Source: Gonocerus acuteangulatus
Taxonomy: Eukaryota > Arthropoda > Insecta > Hemiptera > Coreidae
Direction: 5' to 3'
Assembly (NCBI GenBank): GCA_946811695.1
Contig: OX328123.1
Span: forward strand, 48,165,509-48,229,508
Length of the DNA stretch: 64,000 bases
Shown here: one piece after another, positions 31,994-57,064 of the stretch
Numbering within the stretch: the stretch's first letter is position 1
Layout: every line of letters starts with the position of its first letter
Notes under the pieces: generated by a model
Databases searched by the model: none
Seen by the model: the letters and a program-made list of their open reading frames with translations, nothing else
What the model was told of the DNA's origin: nothing
Program-made: the position numbers and the translations under genes

Positions 31994-32990
31994 TTTTTTT
32001 TTTAACAGATATTTTGGCATATTCTGAAGAAAAATATGTACTGACTTTGCATTAATGAAAAACATTTTGAAAAATATCATCAAATCTTTATCGATCCTAC
32101 TTTATAGATTCCAAGATGACTCATACATAAGTGTTATAAATGAAAGTCGTTATATATCTTTAGAATTAGAAATGAAAGGAAGCATTTGTTAATCATCGAT
32201 ACGATCCATTATGAGTTCAGTTTACCTAAAGATCTCAACTCTGTGCCAAAATAAAAATCTGAACCTAGCGTTTATAATGACATTCATTTAATCGAATATA
32301 TGCCAGGCGGAAGACCAATAAAAAATAATTACCTCACTAAGCCAATTCATTTATTCATAGCATTCTGCTTACAAGTTTCACGCCATACTAGGAGCCTCTT
32401 CAAGAACTAAAAACTCATTACAATAAAAATACAGCCTGATTGTGCAAAGGTGAATCTTCCAAACTATGGAGTAGTTTTTTAGGGTGCCCATATAAGGTGA
32501 GGAATATCCTAAGATTTGGCCTCCGCCCAGGTATTCCTCACCGTGTAAGAGACAGCCTTGAGGCCAAAGTTGAACAGTGCAGTCCATGGAAGTAGAATGA
32601 AAAATAGATTTACTGTACAGTCTAATGATGCCGGGACTGTGCAGGCCAGGCCAGGCGTGTGTGGACAAGAGGATATTTGCTTCACATACAGTGGGTCTAC
32701 TATAACTGGACTGTGCAATCCCGGCCTTGAGGTTTATTAACTTATCGTATGTGTGCTAGACTCGTACAGTCCAAACCTTGAGGCCAAACTGTGCAGTCTC
32801 CTTGAGATTTGAACTGAACGTGTAACAGGCGTAGAACAGGCTAGAGTAAACATATGTGCACAAAATGAATTTTAGTGCCGTTACAATACACTGTAAATGT
32901 TCTACATGAAGACCAAAATTACTATGAAGCCTTTTCCTAGACACCAAACATTATGAGTTTGTTCTAGTTGAAGAAATACATTTGTAAAAC
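31994..32990. other. Region upstream of LRRC51-like gene
   Basis: A decayed Penelope-like tail lies on the minus strand at 32360-32405 (TTGAAGAGGCTCC then GTGAAACTTG). From 32560 to 32810 the words ACTGTGCAG/TACAGTC and GAGGCCAAA recur loosely. The promoter of the LRRC51-like gene should be here, but no TATA box is evident. Confidence 0.4.
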
Positions 32991-45341
<12,351 letters not shown>

Positions 45342-45347
45342 AATAAA
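45342..45347 (+). terminator. Poly(A) signal of LRRC51-like gene
   Basis: AATAAA directly after the TAA stop; a second AATAAA lies about 30 bases downstream. Confidence 0.6.
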
Positions 45348-48300
45348 GTATTAGTAATCGCCCTATCCTCCTCTGAATTAATAAACATGTGGTATTACTT
45401 GTTTGCCGTTGAATAATCATTTGCTTTCAAATCAATGGAAGGAGTATTATTCAAGCTTAGCCCTTCTTAGCTCGTGGACTGACGAGGTAATAGTCGAGAC
45501 TAAGAATAACTTGAAGAGAATTGGGCTGCAGTCCCCCCGAAATTTTGTTTTGATGAAAACTTTTCGTGTAAAAAATGTTTTCAACATTTATTCTGGTTTG
45601 CTAGGTGTCCAGGGGACTTCAAAACTCACCATTTTACAACTATAATATTTTAACATTTCCCTTCACCCCAAATCGCCCGGTTTTCCCGGCCCCTCTCCCC
45701 GAAATTATTTCCTATATAATTCATATTCCTTAAAATGATACCAGCATGTTCTGCATATGAATCTTTTATAACTCATACGTCTTGCTCAAGAAAACTGGCA
45801 TTTTCTTAATGAAGGAATGTAGGGAATACAGGGAATACTGTAAGTCAATACAATGCTTTATATTTACAAATTGTATGTGTTTATTTACTCAACCTGCAAT
45901 ATAATTGAATAAAGTTTAGCTTTTTTGTAGTTAAACTAAAAAAAAAAAATGTTGTACAATTATTGAACTAAGTTGATAAATGAGGTCTATTTAAATCAGT
46001 TGAGACCCCAGAAGGAGGGAAACATACTAATTGACAAATTTGCTCAACGAGTAATCTAAAATGATAATCAGAATTTGTTGGTTCTGCTCTCAATGTTCCA
46101 GAAGGAAACTGAACATTTTGTAATCTCCTATCTGCTGAGAATCAATCTTATAAATCTGCACTTATGTGGTTCCTGGCGAATCATCAGAATTTTAGTAAAT
46201 TATAAATATTCGTCAGATGATGTGGCTGTTTAGAACAAGAGAAAAAACTATCTAGGCATTAGTGGCTGTGTGTGTGTGTTTGTGTGTGAGAGAGAGAGTG
46301 AGGGGGGGGGGGAGGACGACTAATATGTGATCCTATGTCAGAGGTCTAAGGTAACAATACTCGTGTGATATGATTGAAATCAAGATTGACAGCGATCACG
46401 AAGAAAACCTGGTGGCTGTTCTAAACCAAGGCTTTGCACCTCATTGCGTACAAACTATTGTCCAGAGACGCTCTTGAAGTAAAGCGGGTCAACACTCTGT
46501 TGACTTTTGCACTCCAACATAGCCTCCTTAGTAGATCAAACTACAAATGAAGAACTGAAGAACGCCTTGAAAACATGGCCAAAGGGAAGTAGCAAACAAA
46601 AGGCAGGATATTATTTTCGAATTAATGAAGAAATTATGCCTCGGGTTCTCTTTGCGGAATTTCAAATGGAGTTTGAGCCATTGCAGGCGATTATTTGAAT
46701 TTAGGTAATAAAACTTATCGTTGTCGGCTGCCCGAACTTAGCCTAACAATACGACTGAAGTCTGGAAACTGGTGTAGAGACATTTATTAAAAACAAAAAA
46801 GTAGTAAATAGAATCAATAGTGTAAACACAACATAAAACCGACCAGTTGAACAGGCTATTTTAGCTGATGACAGATAGCGGATCATCTCCTATTTAAAAA
46901 TACGAATTCGATTTGATGGACTGCAGGAAGCCAAAAATACAAATTTTATTTAAAAGTTGAAATACAGATGGATTTATTTAAGGGTACCGTGAGGTTATAC
47001 ATTTAATTTGTAAGTAAACCCAAATTCGAACTTTAGACTCAGGGGTGGCTCTACGGTGGGAATGAGTGATAGATTATATGAATTTAGACCTAAGCTCACG
47101 TTCATGACAAGGGGAGGTATAACAGCCTGGAAGAACACTAACCTTAAGAGTACGCAGAAGACTCTAACCTTACAATTGCCCAGTGAAGATATTTTTGTCT
47201 AAAACATGTTCACCAATTCCACTTGCAATTAGCAAAATATAAATCATTTAGGACTGTTCTATCAATTTTTATATCTTAAACTATTTAAGTTTTTACCAGG
47301 AAGGAATTTAGGAAACTTTTTCATTCGTCATTAGTTCACTTCGTTGTTAATTCAGAATGCAGAATAATTTCTATACAATTTTCCTTGACTCGAGGTATAA
47401 ATACATAATTAATTCAATGTAAATCTTGTTTTGTAACTAGTACTAAAGAGGGATTATTACCGTGCCTTCAATCCGTGAAGGAAAGAAATAAGCCTCTACT
47501 CCATGGTTACCTCACCAAGATGGTCTTGTCTGAAGGAAGTGGATGATAATCTCTTATAGTTTCAGCGAGAAGTATTCATCTAATAACCATCAAATATGGA
47601 TAGTTATGAAGCAGACTAATATTCACTATAGTTTTTTTTATATTATTCATATCAAAAAGCCGAAGAGTTAATGATAATTGAACATGGACGTCAATAATTA
47701 TTTGAAGACTATGGTTTCATAACAAAATTGTTCATGGTTACCAAGGAAATATAAATACATTTCAAGAATTGAAAATTGATGTCTTGGGAATGACATCTAC
47801 CTCAAACTTATTCTCATCTATTAACGCAGTGCTGTACCGCGGCAAGTGATGTAAGTGCGCCGTGAGATGAACCTCTATGTACCATGAGATGCATCCAGAA
47901 CCTGGCATGTGGTGGATACCCACCATACTCCCAAGGTCAACTCAGTGGTGGTATTGATCGGACAACACCGTAATTTTGAAAATTGAACTGAACCATAACT
48001 TGACAGCAGGAACTTTGCATTCACAGTTCAAAAATATATTCAATTCCGATTAGGTGCACATAATAATACAAATCTTACACGAATGTGGCCACTCTATTTT
48101 CAATTTCAATTGATGGAATCAACGAGTTTCTCGTAAATTATATGAAGAGCCTTCCGTATGCGGGCAACTTCTTCATTCTCTGTAGCTCTGCGAGCACCTA
48201 ATTCATAAAATGACATACGCAGGCAACAATTGAAACGATCATGCTATGGTACAAGACATGAAGAATGCTAATCTTAAAAGATATACTTACTGCATTCTTT

Positions 48301-49018
48301 TCAGCCGTTTTCAACAAATAAACATCGATCTCAACTGATTTCTTTTGTTGGCCAGTTCAAGTTCCTAGATATGGAAGATGGGAGCTACTTTGTAGAGCAC
48401 CGTCCCAAGGTGCTCTACAAAGTATTGAGTAACTCGCCCTGTTCGAATCGGCTGCGAAATACATTTGTGAAAATGGCATTTCTGAAAAACCATGCTTACT
48501 CTCTACCTTCCAACCTAAGTACACTTAATTCTTCCAAGCTGTCTCCACCTCAATACTTTTTGTCTTTCAAGTATGCTCTCTGAGTGATCAGTACTGTGCA
48601 CAAGGCGCCTGATTTTCCAAATGCTGGTCGAGCCTCGCGACGATTTGGGACCCTCGGAAGGACTACAAGATAAAATCGTTTTTGGTCATGCTTGAAATTC
48701 AAATATGAGTTGAGTGTTCTTCCACTGAGCCAAATATCTCGTTCAAATTTGAACGACTTTTTTTTCGTGACCTAGGGGTTAAATAACGTCGACATTTCTT
48801 GAATGCACTTCTGGTTGCAAGGAGGTTTGCCACTTTTCAGGGAGGGTACAAAAAGCTGAAATGCATTGTGGACAAGAAAAGTGCATTTTATTTTACCTTA
48901 TTCCAAACACGCACCCTCTACGCCCATAGAGGACTAGGTTGAACCCAGTAACGTACACTACGGCCATATCTCCTATACCTTGGCCCCGCGAAGTGGGGAA
49001 GCAGGAGGAGGGGACGAG
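45348..49018. other. Intergenic between LRRC51-like and takeout-like genes
   Basis: Holds an M1-like remnant at 45520-45720 (GGGCTGCAGTCCCCCCGAAA ... CCCCGAAATTATTTCCTATA). Also present are (TG)n-(GA)n-(G)n at 46268-46312, two short out-of-frame open stretches at 46378-46698 without a recognised domain, and a strong hairpin at 48386-48424. No gene is supported. Confidence 0.45.
48386..48424. repeat. 16-bp stem hairpin
   Basis: TACTTTGTAGAGCACC pairs perfectly with GGTGCTCTACAAAGTA across a 7-base loop (GTCCCAA). No T run follows and no element context is seen. Confidence 0.8.
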
Positions 49019-49063
49019 GGTATATGTGTAAGCTGGAGGGAGTTTACTCCAGCAGATCACAGC
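49019..49063 (+). promoter_or_regulatory. Probable core promoter of takeout-like gene
   Basis: GGTATATGTG at 49019-49028 can act as a TATA box about 30 bases before an initiator-like TTTACTCCAGC (49043-49053), leaving a 5' leader of only about 15 bases before the ATG at 49064. Confidence 0.5.
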
Positions 49064-50428
49064 ATGTCTCCGAAACTGTATTTACTGGCGCTGTGTGCGT
49101 ACACAGCCAGCGCGGCGGTACTCAACTCAGGAGTCACAATCCGTAAGTAAACATCACATAGATATTACTCATGAATATTTGATAAAATTTCACATTAGAA
49201 CACATTTTTTCCCCATAAACCCCGCGCTTAAATTTTATTTTTAAGAGTTAACAATTAATGACTAAATATCTCAAGAGAAAATTGTAATATCCAAACAACA
49301 GTTGAATTGTTTTTGTTGCTTTAAATAAATCATTATAATGTATTTATTATTAAATAAATATAATAACAATAAAAAAAAAGGAATCGCAGGAAGAGCAATT
49401 CGCAAAACTATAGAACAGAAAGAAATAAAAAATAAGGACTCCCATTTTCACACAAATGTATTTGTAAAGCCTGGAGTCCACTGGACTCAAGCATATTTAA
49501 AAATGTTTGTTTATGTATTTTTATAAAATAGACAGAAGGTCAAATGATAAATTAAAATACAAAAAAAAAACCGAAATAAAATAAAATATGCACATACGAA
49601 AAAAGGGGGATAAAAAACTGATATAAAATAATACATATTATATACTAAGGGATCTTCAAATCATATTTTACTTTTCTTTGGGTCGCTTGCACTCACCCCA
49701 TTATCAATTTATATAAAAACATGAAAATAAGTTAGTTGTAATTACAATGCTTGAAGATTCATGCGCTTCCAATTTTTCTATACACAACATGCATCCCTCT
49801 TACCTCAGGTTTGTCATAGCTGTATTTAAAGTTTCCCAAATTTTATTTATAACATCTTGGTCCAAATTTTGTAACAAAAGAATTTTTACATATAAAGAAT
49901 ACAATTTGATAATTACAAGACATTTGATTGGTTGTGACTAATATACTTCTTCAGGATAGAGATTTTAATGGATGGACTCATTCAACTAAAATTAGTGTCC
50001 TCGAACAGGCATCAAAATAGATATCAAACCGGCGGAGGGATTTTAATAAAAGAAAACTTGTCTACTATATATTTGTCAAATACCACTCACTCACTCACCG
50101 ACTCACTCACTCACTGACTCACTCACTCACTCACTGACCTATCATCCCCCAGCCCAAACCGCTCGACAGAAATAATTGAAATTTTGCATGGACACTCCCT
50201 ATAGAACGTAGACGCTAGCTAAGAAAGGATTTTTTGATATTCGAATTTTTAAGTATTTTTTGAGGGCTTTAATTTAAGGTAGGGATTGTCGGGTTTCGGT
50301 CACTGCTACTTAATAAAACTACATTTTATCATAAAAATGGTTTTATTGTGCCGACGTTTCGGCTTGAACTTCAAGCCTTCATCAGGGCTGTAAAAAACAA
50401 GTACGACGGATGTAATACTGAAATATAC

Positions 50429-50483
<55 letters not shown>

Positions 50484-53400
50484 AACGCTGGGGGGGGGCT
50501 GCGGACCCCTCAGCCCCGCCCCCCCCCCCGAAATTATATATCTCATGTTGGAAACCTATAGATAACGGGTTTACTCTAGATTATCTGTTTCTTCATACAG
50601 TATGACGGGGGCCATGTTATAATAAACTGCAAAAAATTATGTAGTAGCGTTAACTTTGCTGATACATTATTTAACGCAATAAAATAACTACTTATCTACC
50701 GTGACGAAGCACGGGTATTCGGCTAGTATTCTATAAAAATCATTGGAACATTTTGGGTCATTTTTAGAATCATTAATGTTTGACGTTTTCTGAATATTAT
50801 TACACTAGGAATATCCTTGAAGAGTAAGAAGATAAATCCTGAGATAGTTGATTTGAAACCAATATTTTGAAGAAGAGTTCACATTCGGCATGAACGTTCA
50901 AAGCGTGAAATATACTTAATGCTTTCTTCTTTGAGGTGTTTCGTTATGGTAGGTCGCGACATCTCCCGTTTTAAAATTAAATTAGCGATCAGATATATAA
51001 GTAGAAGTGTTTTTCCGGGGTTACATAAAATGTTTATACTTTTATTTGATTTTAATTTTAAACGCTTCTTATTAATGACAGATTTTTTTACAGGTATGCC
51101 TTTTCTTTTGCATGCCTTTCCTTTGCAAATAGATTCCACAATTCTTTCCTCATTTCGAAACCTATAAATCCTCCGCCTTATACATCTAAAAACATTCACA
51201 TCATTAAATTCTCATCATTTAACAACTTCATTCTCCAAGTTACTTTTTTCAAACATTTACTCAATCGATTTCAAATTGACTAAAAATATTCTTCATAACT
51301 TTATCTCGGACGTAACAGTAGATATTGTTTTTGTAGAACCGACAGCGGGACCAATAAGCTCAAATATGTAGCTAAATTTTGAGCTTACTTTTTTCATTTT
51401 AAAGGACTTCATTAATGACATTTTTGTTACGAGATTTTTGGGGCAGATTTTATTAGATTACCACCATAGTACATTTGGAAAATCTCTGATTGTGTAATCT
51501 CTAAGCGAGAGCCCATTTTTTACAATATTTAACAAGTTAATAAGCTCTTCGTTGAGTACATCGTACATTCTCCTCAGATGGGAGTTCCACCTGCAATATC
51601 TAACATATTGTTGAACTATATCTAGTGCTTTGAAAATGGAGCAACGAATGCTGAAAGCATGCAAGTGGATGAAATGTGGAAATTTAAAAAATGTCTTTAA
51701 TATTTTGTAGAAGATCTGGATAGAAGTACATACTCCTCTCTCAATAGAAGTTTTAGTATTGTAAAACCCAAAGATGCTGCAAATGGAGAATAAAATAAAA
51801 ATCAATTAATCAAGGAAAATAAAATAATATATATTTTATTAAAAAAAATTACTTAATAAATACGAATAGTTAATATAAACTTCATGCACAGAACGTATAA
51901 TTAGTTGAGCTAACGTGGATAATGAGGATTATCCAACTGTTATTTTATGCATTAAATATTATTTTTGAGAAGGTAACATAAATATCTCATTGAGCAACAA
52001 CTTTTACATGGCGGTATTAGCATGCTGCATTTGAATTTTAAAAATAATAATTTATACAAACAGAAAAGCTATCCTATTTTCCTGGATGCTAGTTCCGCTT
52101 TCGGAAGGCCACGAAATTAGCGAATCCATCATATTAGAATATATCTCGTTATTTAAAAATTAATTGTCTATTAAAAAAACGATTCTCATATTTTTTCTAC
52201 CACCAAAATTATTACATAATTGCAAAGAAACGTTGTAAAATTATAAATATTGTTTGTTATTTACATATAGTACTCTTAATTATTCTGTAAAGTGCAATTT
52301 GAAACACGAAATGTTAGAATAATCATGTAATGGCATAATTTGTGTGCATTGTTTTCTTTTTCTCATATTTAAGATTCTGGATTAATATTATGGGTGGTGA
52401 TGACTATGCAGTTTCCTGTCATTAAAACCATTTTAATTTCTGTTCATAATAAGTTAATTTCGTTACTCTTTTCCAATGTGTATGTACAATATTTTTGATT
52501 CTGCTGTTTAATTTTCATTCAATAAACAATATTAACTTTAAAACTTCTATACGCTTCTAATTTGTTTTCATTAATATTTACCTTTCCCAGAATTTTGAAG
52601 ACATATTGTGATCAGTCACTCCGTAGTTCAGTCACCATTCCGAATCAGAACCGTCGCCGGTCAGTCTCAGGCAAAATATCGTTGCAAAGAAATTATCATT
52701 TGACTGTTCCGCAACTGAAGAGTGACTGGCGGTTTCGAACCGTCAGTCACCGAACCGTCGAAAGATAATTTTTTCTGAAAGATATTTTTTTTTGTTTAGA
52801 CTGAAAATTTTGCCGTTGACGGCTCTGAATCGGAATAATGTGGTTGCATTGTTCGAAAATTTACTATTTGTTCAGATTTCGTTAATATCAAATACTCTCT
52901 TTATAAAAATTATGTACATAATCTATTATTACAACTCAATATTTGTTCTCTTTCTTTCCTAATTTCTTATTAATATTAATCTTTATAACTTTTCAATTTT
53001 GTTTACTCATTTTTTAAAGAATTATTACACTCCTATTCTTCATCATATAATTGTGCCTCTTTGAGCATGAGAAGATTTTATATATTTTCGACGAGTCATT
53101 CTGGCAATTCTGGTCTAATGACAATCAGGAAAGGAAGAGATAGTTATTGTCCATCTTGGAGTGAACATTCAAGGCTAACTCAAAGACATTTGTTGTCAAA
53201 GAATGACCTTCCATATCTTCCAAATATAACACTCACACGTGTAGAAAATATTTTCAAACAATGGCGTTTCAATAAACATTTGTTTCATAAGTATAAAATG
53301 TGATAATGCCGAAGACCTAGAAGACAAACCGTTTAGTAGTCACTATAGGAGAGGTTTGATGTTTATATAATAATTTAAAATTAGCTTTGGGATTAGTTAT

Positions 53401-55610
53401 TTACATGGGTGTGGGCGGTAAGGCTCAATTAATTAATTTTCCAATGAAATAATAAAATAATAATTTGAATTTTGTTCAGGCAGAACTAAAATTAAGGGAA
53501 GTTTTGGTAGATGTAACGTAATTACAGGGACCCAATTTCTCGGCTTTTTGATAGATTCTCTATCAATAATTTTAGTTCTTCCTGAACAAAATTCAAGTTT
53601 TGAATTGCTGAATTTACAATACAAAAATCCCTCACTCCCCAAATTTTTATCGACCACGCAGTGACAATTATAAAGTCAAAATTATGTTATAAAATGATCC
53701 CATTGCCATCCCATAATGAAACTAACAGCACATGTAGTCAGTGAACTGAAGATTGAAATACATTTTTTTTTTCAAAATTTCAAAAGTATAGTTTTTCAAA
53801 AACCGTTACGTACAATTTTTCAATTTTTTTTAACTAAAATTTGTAATAACTTGGTCTTGTATATGTAATTACAGTCCATTTAATTAGCTAAAATATGAGA
53901 CTATATGACTGTTATATCTAGAATAGAACTCCATCTACCAAGGAACTAACAATTTCCGGTTGGTCAAAAAAAAAAAATAAAAACAACGTTTTTTTTTAAT
54001 ATTTTGAAAATTAATAGTAAAAAAATGGGAACAGATAAAAATAAACAAAAATTCAATTCAAGGGGTTTTTAGGATTCAAAATTACAAAAAAATCTAAGAG
54101 GGTCAGGTTGAAAACTACTTTCATTGGTTAAGTTGACATGGAATGGCCCTAAGTCGTTGAAGTTCACTGCTGAGGACTACATAAAAAATAAAACTTTCCG
54201 TACAAGCAGATCTGTTGTTCGTTATTTTTTAGCCTCTTATTTATGGGTGAAACTAAAAATATTATATATATATATATAATAATATATATAATAATATAAT
54301 ATTTCTCTGAAGCTATACAATAAAATATAAACTTTTTATAATATATTTCAGCCAACACAGGGATTTAATGTCGGTTGTGGAAATTAATCCTTGATCGATT
54401 AATCAGATAATTAGTCGTTCCTGGTCTTGACCCTGATTCGGAAAGCAAGGACATGGCTAGAATTATAAAATAAACAATCCATAAAATCTAGCGCAGCAAG
54501 CAATTATTCAGGGAGAATAAGCGGTATATTTCCTCTCAACGAAAGATACCTAGTTAGTATAATAGAAGTAATAAAAAATAGGCAAACTTGCAGGAACTGC
54601 ATCATCATAGTGCGGTTCCGTTCATATCCATAGTGCGTTAGTGAAGGAATAGAAGCAGTTACTGGTTGGGTTTGATCTTTCATTAAAAATATAAAATAGA
54701 AGAGAAGGAAGTTTAAGTCGCCACAACAGAAAACGGACAGTATCCTAAGCGGAAGTGACTCCCCCGCCTTCTCAACGTTCGTCCTGGGAAAACACTATGA
54801 GTTTCTCATTTTCTTGCCTTCTTTTACAAAGAGACTAATTTTAGTGATAATTACAATTTAAATAAAAAAAAACAAAAAAAACAACCAATTAAAAAGTGGG
54901 TTAAAGAAGAAAACCCCGTTCTAAAGAATAAAACAAACACTTTTTGGGAAAATTTGTTCACAATTGTTTGTAAACGAAGATAAATAAATTTAGGTTACGT
55001 TTGGAGAGAGAAAAAAAAAAATAAATAAAAATATCTTTAATAAAAACGGACATGAGCAATTTCTGCTTTCTGTATTGTTTGTTTGTCACGTGGATACTGG
55101 TTTATACATCCTGGCAAGTGGAAAGGTGCTATTTGAAGGAATAGCAACCAAAAAGATTCATGCCCAAATTTAGATAGGACAAATTTAGATTAAAAAGGGT
55201 TCTTGAACTTCGGGAAGTGTTGCCTTAGTCTCGGAAGATATATATTAAGAAGATCTTGATATTATATATTGATGTGATACGATAACAAGATAGCATCTAT
55301 TATCAAGGAAATTAAATATACACAGATTATATGAAGATATACAATCGATGGAGAGTCGACTTTCACTTGGTCCTAGAGAAAGGTAGAAATATCACTGATA
55401 ATGCACGGAGTGATTCGCTCCACTGGTGTGAAACAGCCAGCATCAAATAATTAGAAGATTTACCATTCGACGCATGTTCGATTAACCATGCAAGAATATC
55501 GTGCAGTGATGATTTGCCGGGATTTAAGCATATTTATTGCAACCTGTGGGAAAAACGACGTCGCAATCCGGAGGTGCCAACTCGTAATTTTGACATTATA
55601 GATCAGCTCG

Positions 55611-55687
<77 letters not shown>

Positions 55688-56440
55688 GTCCTGGCTCCTG
55701 GTATAAACGTTTTTAAAAAAATATGTTATTTAATCATTTAATTTCATTTTTTTTTATAAATTTCTATAAAAGCCATCACTCCTATTGGGAAACGAATCCA
55801 CGACCGCAGGAAGAATAATAATATAAGCATTATATGTTGTTGAAGTGACTAGCAGGAGTTTGAACTTCCCAAAATGTTTTAAAATATTAAGTTACGATTG
55901 TGGCGTTTCGAACCTGTTTAAGTTCATCTTCAGGCATTTTAAGTTAAGTCATGTTAAGGTCTACTATAATTTAAATAATTTCGTGTCAAGGTACATAATT
56001 TTTAAATGTGTGAGTGATTCTTACCCGGATTTAACGTTTGGCTTACAAATTTCAAAATTATGGACCTTAACATGAAATTATCAAAATTATAATACATCTT
56101 AACATGACTTAATATAAGACGCTCGATGATGAACCTAAACAGGTTCGTTAACACGTTGCAATTATAACTTAGGGTAGAAACAGACTTATTAATGTTTTAA
56201 ACAATTTTGGGGTGCAACTCCTGCCCGTTGCTTTAAGAGTCCATTGATCCTTTCCCACCCTCACCATCAACTCACATATTATATTTTCTCATTAATTTTA
56301 CTTTAATGGTTAGTTAATAATTGTACGTTTATTGTTTTCAGCGACGTACGCACGAATCTGCTACAGGAACGACCCTAATAATGAGTTGAACGACTGCTTA
56401 AGGGAAGCAATCCAAACTTTGATCAAGAGGATCAGCGGAG
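49064..56440 (+). CDS. Takeout/juvenile-hormone-binding-like protein, 5' two exons
   Basis: Members bind small hydrophobic ligands in haemolymph or sensory fluid. Exon 1, 49064-49142, encodes a signal peptide (MSPKLYLLALCAYTASAA) and VLNSGVTI. Exon 2, 56342-56440, continues in phase 1 with PTYARICYRNDPNNELNDCL and REAIQTLIKRISG. The pair of cysteines around R-x-DP (residues 33 and 45) is the N-terminal disulphide of the JHBP domain, followed by the helix that precedes the G-I-P-E-L segment. Family members are about 240-260 residues, so about three quarters are missing. The exon-2 donor GTAAGAG is good and phase 1, but no matching exon was found up to 64000, so the gene probably continues past the window or the rest is lost. 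The intron between the exons is 7.2 kb and repeat-rich. Confidence 0.87.
50061..50726 (+). mobile_element. Non-autonomous Helitron H1
   Basis: Starts TCTACTATATATTTGTCAAA, then (TCAC)n and CCGCTCGACAG. Ends with the hairpin CCGTG-ACGAAG-CACGG (50699-50714), 8 bases, CTAG and a T. TC start, 3' hairpin, CTAG|T end are the Helitron hallmarks. A Penelope-like tail (about 50300-50390) and an M1-like C/G-rich scrap (50488-50540) are embedded. No Rep/helicase coding. Confidence 0.72.
50300..50390 (-). mobile_element. Penelope-like tail with hammerhead core
   Basis: Minus strand: CTGATGA (50385-50379), strong stem II GGCTTGAA/TTCAAGCC, GAAAC (50361-50357), GTCGGCAC and the tail AATAAAACC ... TAAAATGTAGTTTTATTAAG. 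The core bases of a hammerhead ribozyme are all present; the best-preserved copy together with 55903. Confidence 0.62.
54586..55190 (-). mobile_element. HINE-A relic (minus strand)
   Basis: GCAGGAACTGCATCATCATA then GTGCGGTTCC at 54590-54620 is the reverse complement of the A-family 3' end. Worn A-family body sequence follows to about 55190 (TTAGGTTACGTTTGGAG near 54992). No clear 5' end. Confidence 0.5.
55556..55690 (+). mobile_element. HINE-A 5' fragment with (TA)n
   Basis: GCAATCCGGAGGTGCCAACT matches the A-family block TCCGGAAGTGCCGACTAG, followed by AATTTTGACATTATAGATCA and a (TA)n run at 55613-55680. The terminal AGCGCGG part is missing. Confidence 0.55.
55890..56165. mobile_element. 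Inverted pair of Penelope-like tails, one with hammerhead core
   Basis: Left arm, minus strand: CTGAAGA (55933-55927), stem GAAC/GTTC, GAAAC (55909-55905), GCCACAATCG. Right arm, 56072-56163, plus strand: a diverged copy (GATGATGAACCTAAACAGGT then TCGTTAACACG). Both arms share TAACATGACTTAA and ATTATAATACA-type blocks. It lies just upstream of takeout exon 2. Confidence 0.6.
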
Positions 56441-57064
56441 GTAAGAGAATAATTAATTTTATTTATTATGTTTACACCGTAATTATGTAAAAGAATTCAT
56501 CATTTTCTGTGTCAACTTAAATTCTGCAGTTTCGTGGTCTAAACTCTGTTTGACTGTTGAGAACAGGGAAGAGGTTGACGAGATCTGGAAAGCCTCCTTG
56601 TATAGTGCGGATCTTTTTTGTACACGTAAATTTTGATTTGTGATTATGAAATTTCTTTTAACAAGTTAATTGCTATTTTATCTCAAATATATTCCTAGAG
56701 CACTTTCATATCGCTTGTGCAACGTCGATAGCTTTCGTTTTGGCCGAAAAAGTTATTTTTATCTCAACGTTCTAAATACGTTGTTTACTTATTGTTTTAT
56801 GATGAATATATCCATCTTTATGAGGCATTTTGTTTGTGTTAGGCAATGGTAGGTATTGAATATGGTGCCCCCCCCCCGCAGGAGCAACATGTATGTAAAG
56901 AGCATTTGAGCCTTAGTCCTTGAAGGTCCTTAGGCCTTCCAGATGAAGCTGTTTAGAATCGATAGTTAACATGTTTAAAAATCTATTTGCAAAGAAAGAT
57001 TTTGTCAGTCAGGAACTATTTAAATTACCTAGCCGGATATCAATTTTATATATTATATTGAAAA
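56441..57064 (+). other. Downstream of takeout exon 2
   Basis: No further takeout exon. The open stretch 56531-56635 after a CTGCAG does not read like a JHBP domain. A C-run lies at 56870-56877. Confidence 0.45.

Larger units (their letters stand above)
49143..56341 (+). other. Intron 1 of takeout-like gene
   Basis: Besides the Helitron, HINE relic and Penelope tails listed separately, the stretches 50727-54585 hold several short open frames (50879-51199 and 51458-51805 on the minus strand) with no recognised domain, and AT-rich sequence. A relative of the 22380 Penelope tail is on the minus strand near 49990-50050. Confidence 0.45.

Noticed and set aside
50879..51805. Minus-strand open frames in takeout intron 1
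   Set aside because: AT-rich composition-driven frames with no recognisable domain; a decayed element is possible but unsupported.
56531..56635. Third exon of the takeout-like gene
   Set aside because: It follows a CTGCAG in the right phase, but the reading has no JHBP features and ends at a stop after 35 codons.
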